DNA from: BOG-908 sp965198915
GTDB taxonomy: Bacteria > Pseudomonadota > Alphaproteobacteria > Acetobacterales > Acetobacteraceae
Length of the DNA stretch: 64,000 nucleotides
Reading direction: 5' to 3'
NCBI GenBank assembly: GCA_965198915.1
Contig: CBDAQC010000002.1
Span: 186,001-250,000 of the forward strand
Made by a program: the position numbers and the translations under genes. Each line of letters starts with the position of its first letter. Position 1 is the stretch's first letter. Below the pieces are notes generated by a model. The model saw nothing but the letters and a program-made list of their open reading frames with translations. It ran no database searches and was not told the origin of the DNA. Shown here in pieces: positions 1 through 8,382 of this stretch.

Positions 1-697
1 CGGCCCAGAGCAGGTTGCCCAGACCGATCGCGGACTTCACCGTGCCGGCGCGCTTTCCGCCGGCTTCCGTGATGCCGATATGGAGCGGGTGGTCGCAGAC
101 TTCGGCGAGCTGGGTGTAGGCGGCGACCGCGAGGAAGACGTCGGACGCTTTCACGCTGATCTTGAACTCGTGGAAATCGTGGTCCTGCAGGATCTTGGCG
201 TGTTCAAGGGCCGATTCGACCAGAGCGTCCGGGTTGGGCTCGCCGTATTTCTCCAGCAGGTGGCGTTCCAGGGAGCCGGCGTTGACGCCGATGCGTATGG
301 AGCAATTGTGGTCTTTCGCGGCGTTGACCACTTCGCGGACGCGTTCGGCACTGCCGATATTGCCCGGGTTGATGCGCAGGCAGGCGGCACCGGCCCGGGC
401 GGCCTCGATGGCGCGTTTGTAGTGGAAGTGGATGTCGGCCACGATCGGCACGTTCACCTCGCGCACGATCTCGGCGAGTGCGGCGGTGCTCTCCACGTCC
501 GGGCAGGAGACGCGCACGATGTCCACGCCGGCGATCTCGGCCAGGCGTATCTGGGCGATGGTGGCGGGCGCGTCCGAGGTAAGCGTGTTGGTCATGGTCT
601 GCACGCTGATCGGCGCGTCGCCGCCCACGGGCACGCGGCCCACATGTATCTGCCTGGAGCGGCGGCGTTCGATCTTCTGGTAGGGGCGGTAGTTCAT
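1..697 (-). CDS. ispG: 4-hydroxy-3-methylbut-2-en-1-yl diphosphate synthase (flavodoxin), N-terminal part
   Basis: IspG (GcpE) makes HMBPP from MEcPP in the non-mevalonate isoprenoid pathway, using a 4Fe-4S cluster. The window holds the first 232 codons; the C-terminal cluster-binding part lies beyond the left edge. The start is an ATG giving MNYRPYQKIERRRSRQIHVG, followed by the family segments PISVQTMTNT, GVDIVRVSCPD, VPIVADIHFHYK, CLRINPGNIG and RIGVNAGSLE, which form the N-terminal TIM-barrel. It is divergent from the glycosyltransferase on its right across a 195-nt gap in which I see no clear signal. Two other isoprenoid genes, dxr and uppS, lie further along the window. Identification is secure from motifs; only the 3' end is missing. 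Confidence 0.93.
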   Translation of the reverse strand, partial: MNYRPYQKIERRRSRQIHVGRVPVGGDAPISVQTMTNTLTSDAPATIAQIRLAEIAGVDIVRVSCPDVESTAALAEIVREVNVPIVADIHFHYKRAIEAARAGAACLRINPGNIGSAERVREVVNAAKDHNCSIRIGVNAGSLERHLLEKYGEPNPDALVESALEHAKILQDHDFHEFKISVKASDVFLAVAAYTQLAEVCDHPLHIGITEAGGKRAGTVKSAIGLGNLLWA

Positions 698-892
698 GGG
701 CGTGGGTTTCCCGTGCGGGGCGTCTCGCTTCGCGCTGGATATAGGGTTGCCGGCGGGGTGGGTCAAAGAGGTTATGGCAAGCGGGTGCGCCGTGCGGGCC
801 GGCGGCCGCGGCTTCTCGGCAGGCGGCCTTGCTGGGAAGCTGCCCGGCGCCAGCCAGCGTAACGGTCGCGTAACTTCTGCCGGCTACCTTCG

Positions 893-1675
893 ATGGCGTC
901 GCAACGGACTCGCGCCATGGCCTCACCCAAGCACGCCAGCATCGTCGTCTGCACGCCCTGCTACGGCGGCGTGGTCACCCAGGGCTACATGCTGTCCACC
1001 ACCAACCTGATGATGCAGGGCATACAATCCGGTTTCGCCGTGACCGTGGACCTGCACGGGTTCGATTCGCTGATCACCCGCAGCCGCAATACGCTCGTTG
1101 CCCGCTTCATGGACCGGCCGGACACCACCCACCTGCTGTTCGTTGATGCGGACATCACCTACCTGCCGGCCTCCGTGCTGCGGATGATCGCCTTCGGGCA
1201 GGACGTGGTGGCCGGCATGTATCCGCTGAAGACGCGGGACTGGTCACCCGAGGCGATCACCCGGGTCAGGCAGGGCGAGGGGCTGGAGACCGCGGCGCTG
1301 CGCTATGTAGGCCTGCCCTGCGAGGGCGGCGAGCGCGAGGAGGCGAACGGCTTCGTCACCGGGCAATACGCGGGCACCGGCTTCATGCTGATCCGGCGCG
1401 CGGCGCTGGCGCGGATGATGGAGGCGTATCCGGAGCTGCGCTTCGCCGCCGCGCATGACCGCGCGACCGATCATGCAAGCAGGCACCAGTTCGCGCTGTT
1501 CGACTGCATGATAGAACCGGAGACGCGGCATTACCTTAGCGAGGACTACACCTTTTGCCGGCGCTGGCGCGCGCTGGGCGGCAAAATCTGGCTGGATACG
1601 CAGGGTGCGATGGCACACACCGGCGCGCATGATTTCGTGGGCAACCCGGCGTTGCGATATCCTGTCGCTGCGTAA
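893..1675 (+). CDS. GT-A fold glycosyltransferase-like protein
   Basis: 260 residues. A short start segment is followed by SIVVCTPCYGGVV, a typical first strand of a nucleotide-sugar-binding fold, then HLLFVDADITYLP, whose D85-x-D87 is the metal-binding DxD of GT-A glycosyltransferases. Later GTGFMLIRRAA and YLSEDYTFCRRWRALGGKIW resemble the acceptor/base region of these enzymes. There is no signal peptide or membrane segment, so a cytoplasmic enzyme is expected. Donor and acceptor cannot be read from sequence. A second in-frame ATG at 917 would give 252 residues and starts closer to the conserved core; neither start has a strong ribosome site. It stands alone between ispG (divergent) and ycjF (convergent). 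A 6-bp hairpin without a T-run follows at about 1685-1703. Confidence 0.7.
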   Translation: MASQRTRAMASPKHASIVVCTPCYGGVVTQGYMLSTTNLMMQGIQSGFAVTVDLHGFDSLITRSRNTLVARFMDRPDTTHLLFVDADITYLPASVLRMIAFGQDVVAGMYPLKTRDWSPEAITRVRQGEGLETAALRYVGLPCEGGEREEANGFVTGQYAGTGFMLIRRAALARMMEAYPELRFAAAHDRATDHASRHQFALFDCMIEPETRHYLSEDYTFCRRWRALGGKIWLDTQGAMAHTGAHDFVGNPALRYPVAA

Positions 1676-1766
1676 GGCCGCGCGGTCATCTTGATCGACC
1701 GCCTCAGGAGCGCCGGGAACAGCCGGGCAGCCTCTCTTCTTCGCGAAAGACGTTCTTGCCCGCTTT

Positions 1767-2630
1767 TCACTCCGGCGGCACCGGCGAACACGCGACAGTC
1801 GCCGCCCGCGCCAGCACCACCATGCGCCGGGCCGCCACGCCGGCGCCCGCCATCTCGCCCGCCACATGCTGCAGCAGCGGGCTGGACAGCAGCGCGTGGG
1901 TGGCCGTGTTCACAGCCACTTCCGTGCCCACCACCGCGCCGGCTGACAGCGCGGTGCGGCGCAGCAGGCCGAGCGTTGCCAGCAGGCCTGGCCGCAGGCC
2001 GTGCAGGGCGGCTACCTGGCGTATCAGGCGCAGGCCGCGCCAGGCTACGAACAGCGCCGCCAGCCCTGGCGAGGGCATGGCCGCCACCCCTGCCAGCGAT
2101 TGCAGCGCGGCAGTGCGGCCCAGCGCCTCGGCCTGTGTGCGCAGGGCGGCCGCAGGGCCGGCGCGCAGCAGGGCCAGTATGGCGTCGGGGTCGTTGACGG
2201 CGTCGATGGCCGGCAGCAAAGCCGGACCCTCGGGCAGTTCGCGAAGCCACGCGCGCGCGGCCTGAGCGCGGGCGGCCGGATCCTGTCCGGCCAGGTCCGC
2301 GCGTAGCCGGTCCACGCCGCGCAGGGCTGACAGCGCCGCCCACTCGCGCCAGAAACCCAGGCCGATCATGCCGAAACCGGTGGCGGCCACACCTGCGGCC
2401 GCACCCCCCAGAAAGGCACTGCGGGCGAAGGTTTCGGCCACAAGGTTGCCGGCTTCCAGCGCCGCCCCGCCCAGCACCAGCAGGCCGGCGCCGCCCAGCA
2501 CCAGCGCCGGCATCGCCCAAGGGCGGCGCATGGACGCGGGCAGCTCCACTTCGGCCAGCACCACGGCCGGTTCCAGCCGAGGTGCCGGCAGCTCCTCGGT
2601 CTCGATGCGGGGGGCGGGATGCGGGGTCAC
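1767..2630 (-). CDS. YcjF/TIGR01620-family membrane protein (DUF697)
   Basis: 287 residues. The start is a GTG that overlaps the ycjX stop in a GTGA junction, so translation is probably coupled; the reading frame is open much further upstream, but that part is a shadow of ycjX. Two adjacent hydrophobic segments (near PALVLGGAGLLVLGGAAL and GGAAAGVAATGFGMIGLGFW) form a membrane hairpin. The C-terminal half (GLRLIRQVAALHGLRPG, then alanine-rich helices to AGVAARRMVVLARAA) matches the DUF697 region of YcjF proteins. YcjX/YcjF pairs are conserved in proteobacteria and are linked to envelope stress, but their reaction is unknown. The pairing with a P-loop partner directly upstream is the strongest support. 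Confidence 0.8.
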   Translation of the reverse strand: MTPHPAPRIETEELPAPRLEPAVVLAEVELPASMRRPWAMPALVLGGAGLLVLGGAALEAGNLVAETFARSAFLGGAAAGVAATGFGMIGLGFWREWAALSALRGVDRLRADLAGQDPAARAQAARAWLRELPEGPALLPAIDAVNDPDAILALLRAGPAAALRTQAEALGRTAALQSLAGVAAMPSPGLAALFVAWRGLRLIRQVAALHGLRPGLLATLGLLRRTALSAGAVVGTEVAVNTATHALLSSPLLQHVAGEMAGAGVAARRMVVLARAATVACSPVPPE

Positions 2631-3961
2631 AGCACGTCGTCCAGCAGGAAAGCGAGCATCGCGTCCAGCCCCACATTCGGGACGCCGAGCCGGCCGCCTT
2701 CGGGCAGGCGCATCGGTTCGAATTGCGGTAGCGCCAGAAAGGGGTGGGACCAGAAATCGCCGTCCGGCGGACGGTCGGGCACTTCGCCCGGGTAGGAGCG
2801 CGTCATCGCCTGCTGGCCGAGCACGCGGCCACGCACGGCGCTGACCGGCCTCCCCTCCAATGTCCAGACGAAATCCTCCGTGCAGCGGACGGAGGCAATG
2901 GCGAAATGGCCGCTGCGCAGGCTGCCCGAAGCCGCCTGTGGCATCGGCGTGAGCGCACGCATCAGGGCCGCCAAATTGCCGCGCTGGCGCTCGGCCACGT
3001 GGTCCGCCTTGGTGGCGGCGAACGCCACGCGGGAGATGATACGGGGCGGCAGTTGCAGGCTGGCGAGCGCGCCCAGCGCTTCGAGCCAGGAGAACTCCCA
3101 CCGCAGCGAGCCGGAAGCCGCCGCGAGTGCCGCCTGCATGTCCGCGAACGCCGCCTCGCCGGCATGCAAGGCGGTCAGCACGTCGGCCAGGATAACTAGC
3201 CGGTCGACATTGGCGAATAGCGGCGAGGCGAGCTCGCGGCGTATCGCGTCCTGGTAGGCGCCGTAGCGCTCGGCGAGCAGGGCCACCAGCCCACCCTGGC
3301 CGACGGCGGGGAAGAAGGACAGCCACGGCGCTTCCGGGCCAGGTGCCGGCATCAGGTGGCGGCCGGGCTGCAGGAAGGCCAGGCCCTGGTCGCGCAGGCG
3401 GCCCAGCATCTCGCGGTAGAGGCGGGTGCCGGCATGGGCCAGGCCGTCATCGGCCGCGGCGCGGGCGGGCAACGCGCGGGCAAAGGCCAGGAACGGCGCC
3501 GTGACGGCGGCGATGCCAGGCGCCTCCAGCCGGCGCAGCGTGGCCGCCGACCACTGCGCGAAGCTCTGCGCCAGCATCGGCAGGTCGATCAGCCACTCGC
3601 CGGGATAGTCCAGGAACTCCAGCCGCACGTGGCGCGCGGGCAGGGCGCCGCGCGGCAGTCTGGTGGTCAGCGCCAGCAGCGAGACGGCGTCCGTGCGTTC
3701 GGGCCAGGCGGGCGGATCAGCGGCCAGGCGGGCCAGGTGCCGCGGCTGGTCGAAGCGCGGCACGCTGCCGGCGCCGAGCGGCGCCAGCGCCCAGCGCCTG
3801 GCCAGCAGGTTGGCCGCCGCAGAAGTGAGGAACGCCGTCTTGCCGGCGCGCGACAGGCCGGTGACGCCGATGCGCAGCGTGGTGGTGGCGAACGGCCAGG
3901 CCTGCACCCCGGCATAGGCGGCCTGCTGCAGCGCACCGCCCAGGCCGCCGAGCAGGCTCAC
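2627..3961 (-). CDS. YcjX-family P-loop GTPase-like protein
   Basis: 444 residues, with the family's typical length. The Walker A motif GLSRAGKT is at residues 35-42, followed by FLTSAAANLL. Other YcjX-like segments are VRLEFLDYPGEWLIDLPML (a DxxG-like switch), DRLVILADVLTALHAGE and ISRVAFAATKADHV, the last supplying a TKAD base-specificity motif. The start is a GTG overlapping the gloA stop (GTGA), and the stop overlaps the ycjF start, so gloA-ycjX-ycjF look like one coupled transcript. Family members bind GTP or GDP and are induced by envelope stress in enterobacteria; the role here is inferred only from family and neighbour. Confidence 0.85.
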   Translation of the reverse strand: MSLLGGLGGALQQAAYAGVQAWPFATTTLRIGVTGLSRAGKTAFLTSAAANLLARRWALAPLGAGSVPRFDQPRHLARLAADPPAWPERTDAVSLLALTTRLPRGALPARHVRLEFLDYPGEWLIDLPMLAQSFAQWSAATLRRLEAPGIAAVTAPFLAFARALPARAAADDGLAHAGTRLYREMLGRLRDQGLAFLQPGRHLMPAPGPEAPWLSFFPAVGQGGLVALLAERYGAYQDAIRRELASPLFANVDRLVILADVLTALHAGEAAFADMQAALAAASGSLRWEFSWLEALGALASLQLPPRIISRVAFAATKADHVAERQRGNLAALMRALTPMPQAASGSLRSGHFAIASVRCTEDFVWTLEGRPVSAVRGRVLGQQAMTRSYPGEVPDRPPDGDFWSHPFLALPQFEPMRLPEGGRLGVPNVGLDAMLAFLLDDVL

Positions 3962-4350
3962 TTGCGCTCGATCAGCTCGATCTTGTAGCGGTCCGGGTCC
4001 TCGACGAAGGCAATGACCGTGGTGCCGTGCTTCACCGGCCCGGCCTCGCGCACCACGCGGCCGCCGCCGGCGCGGACCGCCTCGCAGGCGGCGGCCACGT
4101 CGGGCACGCCCACGGCCAGGTGGCCGAAGGCGGTGCCAAGCTCGTAGGGGCCCTGCTGGTCCCAGTTATAGGTCAGCTCGATTTCCGCCTGGCCTTCGGC
4201 ATTGGTGGCGTAACCCATGAACACCAGCGTGTAGCGGCCGGCAGTGACTTCGTTGCGGCGCAGCTCCTTCATGCCGAGGAGGTTTCGGTAAAAGGCGATG
4301 CTGGCGTCCAGGTCGGTGACGCGCAGCATGGTGTGTAGGAAGGTGCTCAT
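3958..4350 (-). CDS. gloA: Lactoylglutathione lyase (glyoxalase I)
   Basis: 130 residues. Glyoxalase I converts the hemithioacetal of methylglyoxal and glutathione to S-lactoylglutathione in the cytoplasm. The four expected metal ligands are visible: H6 (FLHTMLRV), E58 (EIELTYN), H77 (FGHLAVGV) and E125 (YKIELIE), at the spacing of the compact nickel-type bacterial enzymes. The start is chosen at the ATG after TTAGGATATCCCCA, where AGGA is a ribosome site; an upstream extension of this frame would translate repeat A1 and is rejected. The 3' end overlaps ycjX. Repeat A1 separates it from lpxI. Confidence 0.93.
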   Translation of the reverse strand: MSTFLHTMLRVTDLDASIAFYRNLLGMKELRRNEVTAGRYTLVFMGYATNAEGQAEIELTYNWDQQGPYELGTAFGHLAVGVPDVAAACEAVRAGGGRVVREAGPVKHGTTVIAFVEDPDRYKIELIERK

Positions 4351-4362
4351 TGGGGATATCCT

Positions 4363-4526
4363 AAGGAAGGAAGGCCTTCTTTTCTGAAGAAAAGAAGCAA
4401 AAGACTTTTGTCTCCACGCATTTGCACCAGCCTGCCGCATCCGGAAACACCGAAGCGCCCCAGCGTCGCGGAAAGAAAAGTTTTTTGCTTCTTTTTTTAA
4501 AAAAGAAGGCCTTGCTTGCTTACTTA
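4363..4526. repeat. Family A inverted repeat, copy A1
   Basis: Left arm about 4363-4410 and right arm about 4475-4526 are inverted copies of one 45-nt sequence (core AAGGCCTTCTTTT on the left, AAAAGAAGGCCTT on the right), with about 65 nt of unique DNA between. The left arm folds on itself: CTTCTTTTCT pairs with AGAAAAGAAG. It fills the gap between lpxI and gloA, and the outer edge supplies the TAA stop codon of lpxI. Confidence 0.85.
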
Positions 4527-5347
4527 GGCTCCACCCCCACCAAAAACACGCCAGCCGCATCCGCCGCCGCCACGCAAGCCGCCATATCCGTCACCAGCGT
4601 CCCCCCCGCCTCGAACGCCACCCCGCGCAGTCCCGCCGCCGCCGCCGCCTCGATCGTGCGCGGCCCTATCGTGGGCAGGTCCGCGCGGCGGTCCTGGCCG
4701 GGCTTGACCAGCTTAACCAGCGCGCCGCCCGGCCCGGGCCGGCGCAGTTCGGCGGCGCGGGCGATCATGCGATCCGTGCCTTCGATCGCCTCGACAGCCA
4801 GAACGCAGCCGGCCTGCACCACGCAGGCCTGGCCCACATCGGCGGTGCCCAGCGCGCGCAACACGGCGATGCCGCGTTCGATGTCGGCCTGCGCCAGGGC
4901 GTCGGGAGCCACGCGGCCGGCCTGGCCGGCGGGGCCCAGGGCGGAGGACAGGACCTCGTGGGCGCCGATGATGCGGAAGCCTTCCTCGGCCAGCACGCGC
5001 ACCACGGCGGCGAGCAGGCCGTCATCGCCGGAGAAGGCGTTGCGGCCGATCCGCGCCAGGATGCGGGCGCCTTCCGCGTCCGGCCGCAGATCCAGCAGGG
5101 AAGGGCGGCGCACCGGGCCCACGAGCACGAGGTCCTGGCAGCCTTCCGCGCGCAACAGGGACAGCATGCGGCCGGCGGCACCCAGGCGGACGATGGCGTG
5201 CTTGTAAGGTGCGATCACCGCCGGCTCGGCGAAATCCTCGAAGCCGATGATGAAAACGCGCCGTCCGGCGCCGGAGGCGGCAGCGGCAACCTGGCCCGGA
5301 AACGGACCGCCGCCGGCCAGGATGCCGAGGGGCGTGTCAGACGACAT
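4520..5347 (-). CDS. lpxI: UDP-2,3-diacylglucosamine diphosphatase LpxI
   Basis: 275 residues. LpxI hydrolyses UDP-2,3-diacylglucosamine to lipid X and UMP, the step done by LpxH in enterobacteria. Family (formerly DUF1009) segments are LGILAGGGPFPGQVAAAA at the N-terminus, then PYKHAIVRLGAAGRMLSLL, CQDLVLVGPVRRPSLLDLRP, FSGDDGLLAAV, RIIGAHEVL, DIERGIAVLRALGTADVGQA, and the C-terminal LVKLVKPGQDRRADLPTIGP and GVAFEAGGTLV. The position beside lpxA, fabZ and lpxD fits. lpxB, which commonly follows lpxA or LpxI in alphaproteobacteria, is not in this window. Its TAA stop is formed by the end of repeat A1. Confidence 0.92.
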   Translation of the reverse strand: MSSDTPLGILAGGGPFPGQVAAAASGAGRRVFIIGFEDFAEPAVIAPYKHAIVRLGAAGRMLSLLRAEGCQDLVLVGPVRRPSLLDLRPDAEGARILARIGRNAFSGDDGLLAAVVRVLAEEGFRIIGAHEVLSSALGPAGQAGRVAPDALAQADIERGIAVLRALGTADVGQACVVQAGCVLAVEAIEGTDRMIARAAELRRPGPGGALVKLVKPGQDRRADLPTIGPRTIEAAAAAGLRGVAFEAGGTLVTDMAACVAAADAAGVFLVGVEPK

Positions 5348-5524
5348 TCATGGTGACCTGTGTCCTGCAAGGCGACGCTGACGGCATGGAGAGGGTTAAA
5401 CGCCAGGCAGCATAGTTTATCCGAAAAGCATTTTTTGTTACTCCGGTCCAAATATTACGAAATTCCCGTTGCGTTCGGTTCTGAAGCGAATTAACACTGG
5501 GTTCGTAGATCACGGAGTTGTGAT

Positions 5525-5746
5525 ATGAAGGATTTCAGTGCTGTGGACGAGAACGAGCTCGGCCTTACTCCCAGCGTAAACGGTATTCTGCATTGCCTGA
5601 AGTTCCTGGCGGCGGAGGCTGCCTCATTGAAGCTGTTGCGCACGCTTTCCGCCATCGAGGACGCTCTGGAGATGGCAGCTTGCGAGAGTGGCGCCAACGG
5701 CCTGGACGAAAGGCGGGAAGAGCCGGCAAGCCCGGTGTTCCACTGA
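5525..5746 (+). CDS. Small hypothetical protein, 73 aa
   Basis: I do not recognise a family. The ATG follows ACGGAGTTGTGAT, so GGAG sits 7 nt before the start, a good ribosome site. The protein is acidic and probably helical (GILHCLKFLAAEAASLKLL, then RTLSAIEDALEMAACES), with no signal peptide or membrane segment. It is the only plus-strand gene in the envelope cluster, lying between lpxI (divergent) and lpxA (convergent), and the DNA before it (5380-5520) is clearly more AT-rich than its surroundings, as expected for a promoter region. A hairpin at 5797-5834 could terminate it. The ribosome site and lack of a better antisense alternative support it as real; function unknown. Confidence 0.55.
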   Translation: MKDFSAVDENELGLTPSVNGILHCLKFLAAEAASLKLLRTLSAIEDALEMAACESGANGLDERREEPASPVFH

Positions 5747-5796
5747 AAATCGCAAACCGAGGCGCATGCCCGGAGAGTCCGCTACGGCACGGGTAG

Positions 5797-5834
5797 AAAC
5801 CTTCTTTTCCGAAAAAGAAGGTTTCGCCCGCTCC
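5797..5834. terminator. AT-rich hairpin between convergent genes (half copy A17 of family A)
   Basis: AACCTTCTTTT and AAAAAGAAGGTT form a stem of about 10 bp around CCG, flanked by GAAA and TTTC. It matches a single arm hairpin of the family A repeats and sits between the convergent ends of the 73-aa gene and lpxA, a fitting place for a bidirectional terminator. Confidence 0.5.
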
Positions 5835-5848
5835 CGAAAACCCAGCCG

Positions 5849-6694
5849 TCAGCCCGGCTCGTCATCCAGCCGCGCCGTGCTGCGGACCAGGCCGCGACGG
5901 CTAGGCACGTCGATGAAGGCCAGCATCTCGGCCACCAGCGCGTCCGCGCTTAAGGCGCGGGCTTCGGCGAGGCGGGTGGCGAACACCGCTTGTCCGTCCG
6001 CATCGGCGGCGAAGAGCAGGCGGAAAGCGGCGCGCAGCCGGTGGAGGCCGGCGCGGTCCACACCGCGCCGCTTCAGCCCGACCACGTTCAGCCCGGTCAG
6101 CCGCGCCCGGTTTCCAAGCACGGTGCCGAACGGGATCACGTCCGCCTCCACGCCTGACGCGCCGCCCACCATCGCCGCGCGGCCGATACGCACGAACTGG
6201 TGCAAGGCAGTGGCGCCGCCGATCACCGCACCGTCGCCGATCGTCACATGGCCGCCCATCACCACGTTGTTGGCCACGATCACGCCGTCGCCCAGCTCGC
6301 AATCATGCGCCACGTGGACCACGGCCATCAGCAGGCAGTCGGCCCCCACGCGGGTGACGCCGGTGCCGGTGACGGTGCCGCGGTGGATGGTGCAGTGCTC
6401 GCGTATCTGGGTGCGCGGGCCGATCACCGTGCGGGTCGGCTCTCCGCGGTATTTCAGATCCTGCGGCGGCAGGCCGACGGTGCAGAACGGGTAGAGCACG
6501 CAGCCCGCGCCGATGCGCGTGTCCCCGTCCACCACCACGTGGCTGACCAGGCGCACGCCCGCTTCGATCACAACGTGCTCGCCCACGCTGCACCACGGCC
6601 CGATTTCGGCGTCAGGCGCCACCTGCGCTCCCGGGGCCACGATCGCCGTCGGGTGCACCCGCCCCGCCGAGGGCAGCTCGACCACGCTGTCCAT
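5849..6694 (-). CDS. lpxA: UDP-N-acetylglucosamine acyltransferase
   Basis: 281 residues. LpxA adds the first 3-hydroxyacyl chain to UDP-GlcNAc, the committed entry to lipid A. The N-terminal two thirds is a left-handed beta-helix of hexapeptide repeats (IHPTAIV-type turns, e.g. VHPTAIVAPGAQVAPDAEIG). The segment LMAVVHVAHDCELGDGVIVA carries H130, equivalent to the catalytic His125 of E. coli LpxA, and ALHQFVRIGRAAMVGG follows. The helical C-terminal domain runs from about residue 200 to the end and is slightly longer than in E. coli (262 aa). The start ATG shares one base with the fabZ stop (TGATG), so the pair is translationally coupled. Confidence 0.96.
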   Translation of the reverse strand: MDSVVELPSAGRVHPTAIVAPGAQVAPDAEIGPWCSVGEHVVIEAGVRLVSHVVVDGDTRIGAGCVLYPFCTVGLPPQDLKYRGEPTRTVIGPRTQIREHCTIHRGTVTGTGVTRVGADCLLMAVVHVAHDCELGDGVIVANNVVMGGHVTIGDGAVIGGATALHQFVRIGRAAMVGGASGVEADVIPFGTVLGNRARLTGLNVVGLKRRGVDRAGLHRLRAAFRLLFAADADGQAVFATRLAEARALSADALVAEMLAFIDVPSRRGLVRSTARLDDEPG

Positions 6695-7230
6695 CAGGCG
6701 CCGCCCGGCGGGCTGTCCATGATCATCGCCGAATAGGTGGCTTCGGCCACGGAGACGCCGTCCACCCTTGCCACGCCGGAGAATTTCCACACGCCGCCGC
6801 GCCGGCGCTCCCGCGTCACATGTATGCGCAACTGGTCGCCTGGCAGCACGGGCCGGCGAAACTTCGCACTCTCGATGGTCATGAAATAGACCAGCTTGCC
6901 CGCCGCCTGCGGCCCCAGCGAGAGCACCACCAGGACGGCGGAGGTCTGCGCCATGCTTTCGATGATGAGCACGCCCGGCATTACCGGATGGCCGGGAAAG
7001 TGGCCCTGGAAGAACGGCTCGTTCGCGGTGACGTTTTTAATGCCCACGGCCGAGACGTTCGGCACGACGTCCACCATGCGATCGAGCATCAGCATGGGGA
7101 AGCGGTGCGGGATGGCGTGCATGATCTGCGCGATGTCCACCACGCCTATCGTAGCGCCGGCCGTCTCCAGATCAGGAGTCTGCGCCGGCAGCCCCGGATC
7201 CACCTTGCTGTCCTGTGCCGTACCGTCCAT
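6694..7230 (-). CDS. fabZ: 3-hydroxyacyl-ACP dehydratase FabZ
   Basis: 178 residues. FabZ dehydrates 3-hydroxyacyl-ACP in fatty acid elongation and competes with LpxA/LpxD for the hydroxyacyl substrate. The hot-dog fold motif FFQGHFPGHPVMPGVLIIE contains catalytic H77 and E91, with the expected 14-residue spacing. About 30 extra N-terminal residues precede the core (IAQIMHAIPHRFPMLMLDR), making it longer than the usual 150. The gene starts 5 nt after the lpxD stop and overlaps the lpxA start by one base. Confidence 0.96.
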   Translation of the reverse strand: MDGTAQDSKVDPGLPAQTPDLETAGATIGVVDIAQIMHAIPHRFPMLMLDRMVDVVPNVSAVGIKNVTANEPFFQGHFPGHPVMPGVLIIESMAQTSAVLVVLSLGPQAAGKLVYFMTIESAKFRRPVLPGDQLRIHVTRERRRGGVWKFSGVARVDGVSVAEATYSAMIMDSPPGGA

Positions 7231-7235
7231 CGCTT

Positions 7236-8354
7236 TCAGCCTGCCGCCTTTTTGCCATCCGTGCCCGACGCGTCCGGGGCAGCGCCCGGACCGGAGGCTG
7301 AGTTCCCGCGTTTTGCCAGGCGGCGCAAGGCGGCCACGTTGCGGAAGAACTCACGCACCGGCAAGGCCGGGCTGCCGATCACGTCCGTGGCGGCCGGCAC
7401 GTCCGACATGACGCCGGCCTGCGGGCCTATGCGGGCGCGCGCACCCACCCGCAAGTGCCCGCCCAGCCCGGCCTGCGCGCCGATCTGGACGCCATCCTCC
7501 AGCGTGCAGGAACCGGCCATGCCGGATTGCCCGGCCATGACGCAGTTGCGGCCGAGCTGCGAGTTGTGGCCGATCTGGACCAGGTTATCGATGCGCGAGC
7601 CGGCGCCGATGACAGTATCGTGCGAGGCGCCGCGGTCGACGGTGCTGTTGGCACCCACCTCCACGTCGTCCTGCAGGATCACCCGGCCCAACTGGGGCAC
7701 GCTGACGAAACCTTGCGGCGTGACGGCGAAGCCGAAGCCTTCCTGGCCGATGCGTGCCCCCGGGTAGACGTATACGCGCGCGCCGAGCAGCGCGTGGCTA
7801 ACGCTGGCGCCCGCGCCGATACGGCAGCCTGGGCCCATCTCCACTCCCTGGCCGATCACCGCGTGGGGACCGATCTGGCAGCCGGCACCCAGCACGGCAC
7901 GCGCGCCCACTACGGCATAGGGGCCAACTTCGCAGCCTGCGCCCACCGAGGCGGCGGAATCGATCACCGCGGTCGGGTGAATGCCGGGTGTAGCATGCGG
8001 CGCGGGGTGGAACAGCCGGCAGACATGCGCCCAGGCGAGATGCGGGTCCGCCGCGACGATGACGGCGCAGCTCTGCGGTACACGCGAGGCCAGGGCTGCG
8101 CCGATCACGACCGCGCCGGCCTGCGTCTGTTCCGCCGCCGCCACGTAGCGGGGGTTGTGCAGCACGGCCACCTGGTCGGGCGTGGCAGTCTGGAGCGCGG
8201 CCACGCCGGTCAGCTTGCGGCCGCCGAGCGCCTCTTCGCGTTCCGGCGCGCCGCCTGCCGCCCGGGCCAGCTCAGCCAGTGTGAACGGGCCGGCGCGGCC
8301 GAAAAAGCGCGGGTCGCCGAGCAGGGATGGCGAGGCGGCCCCCTCCGTCATCAC
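7236..8354 (-). CDS. lpxD: UDP-3-O-(3-hydroxyacyl)glucosamine N-acyltransferase
   Basis: 372 residues. LpxD adds the second (N-linked) hydroxyacyl chain in lipid A synthesis. An N-terminal uridine-binding domain (FTLAELARAAGG to about residue 110) is followed by a long hexapeptide beta-helix (GIHPTAVIDSAASVGAGCEV onward). NLVQIGHNSQLG contains the catalytic His region, and GQSGMAGSCTLEDGV and VGARARIGPQAGV follow. The listed start is GTG with an ATG one codon later; either gives essentially the same protein. It lies 28 nt after the Skp-like gene and 5 nt before fabZ in the conserved bamA-skp-lpxD-fabZ-lpxA order. Confidence 0.95.
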   Translation of the reverse strand: MMTEGAASPSLLGDPRFFGRAGPFTLAELARAAGGAPEREEALGGRKLTGVAALQTATPDQVAVLHNPRYVAAAEQTQAGAVVIGAALASRVPQSCAVIVAADPHLAWAHVCRLFHPAPHATPGIHPTAVIDSAASVGAGCEVGPYAVVGARAVLGAGCQIGPHAVIGQGVEMGPGCRIGAGASVSHALLGARVYVYPGARIGQEGFGFAVTPQGFVSVPQLGRVILQDDVEVGANSTVDRGASHDTVIGAGSRIDNLVQIGHNSQLGRNCVMAGQSGMAGSCTLEDGVQIGAQAGLGGHLRVGARARIGPQAGVMSDVPAATDVIGSPALPVREFFRNVAALRRLAKRGNSASGPGAAPDASGTDGKKAAG

Positions 8355-8382
8355 GCACCGCGCCTATGCAGCGATCCCGGCC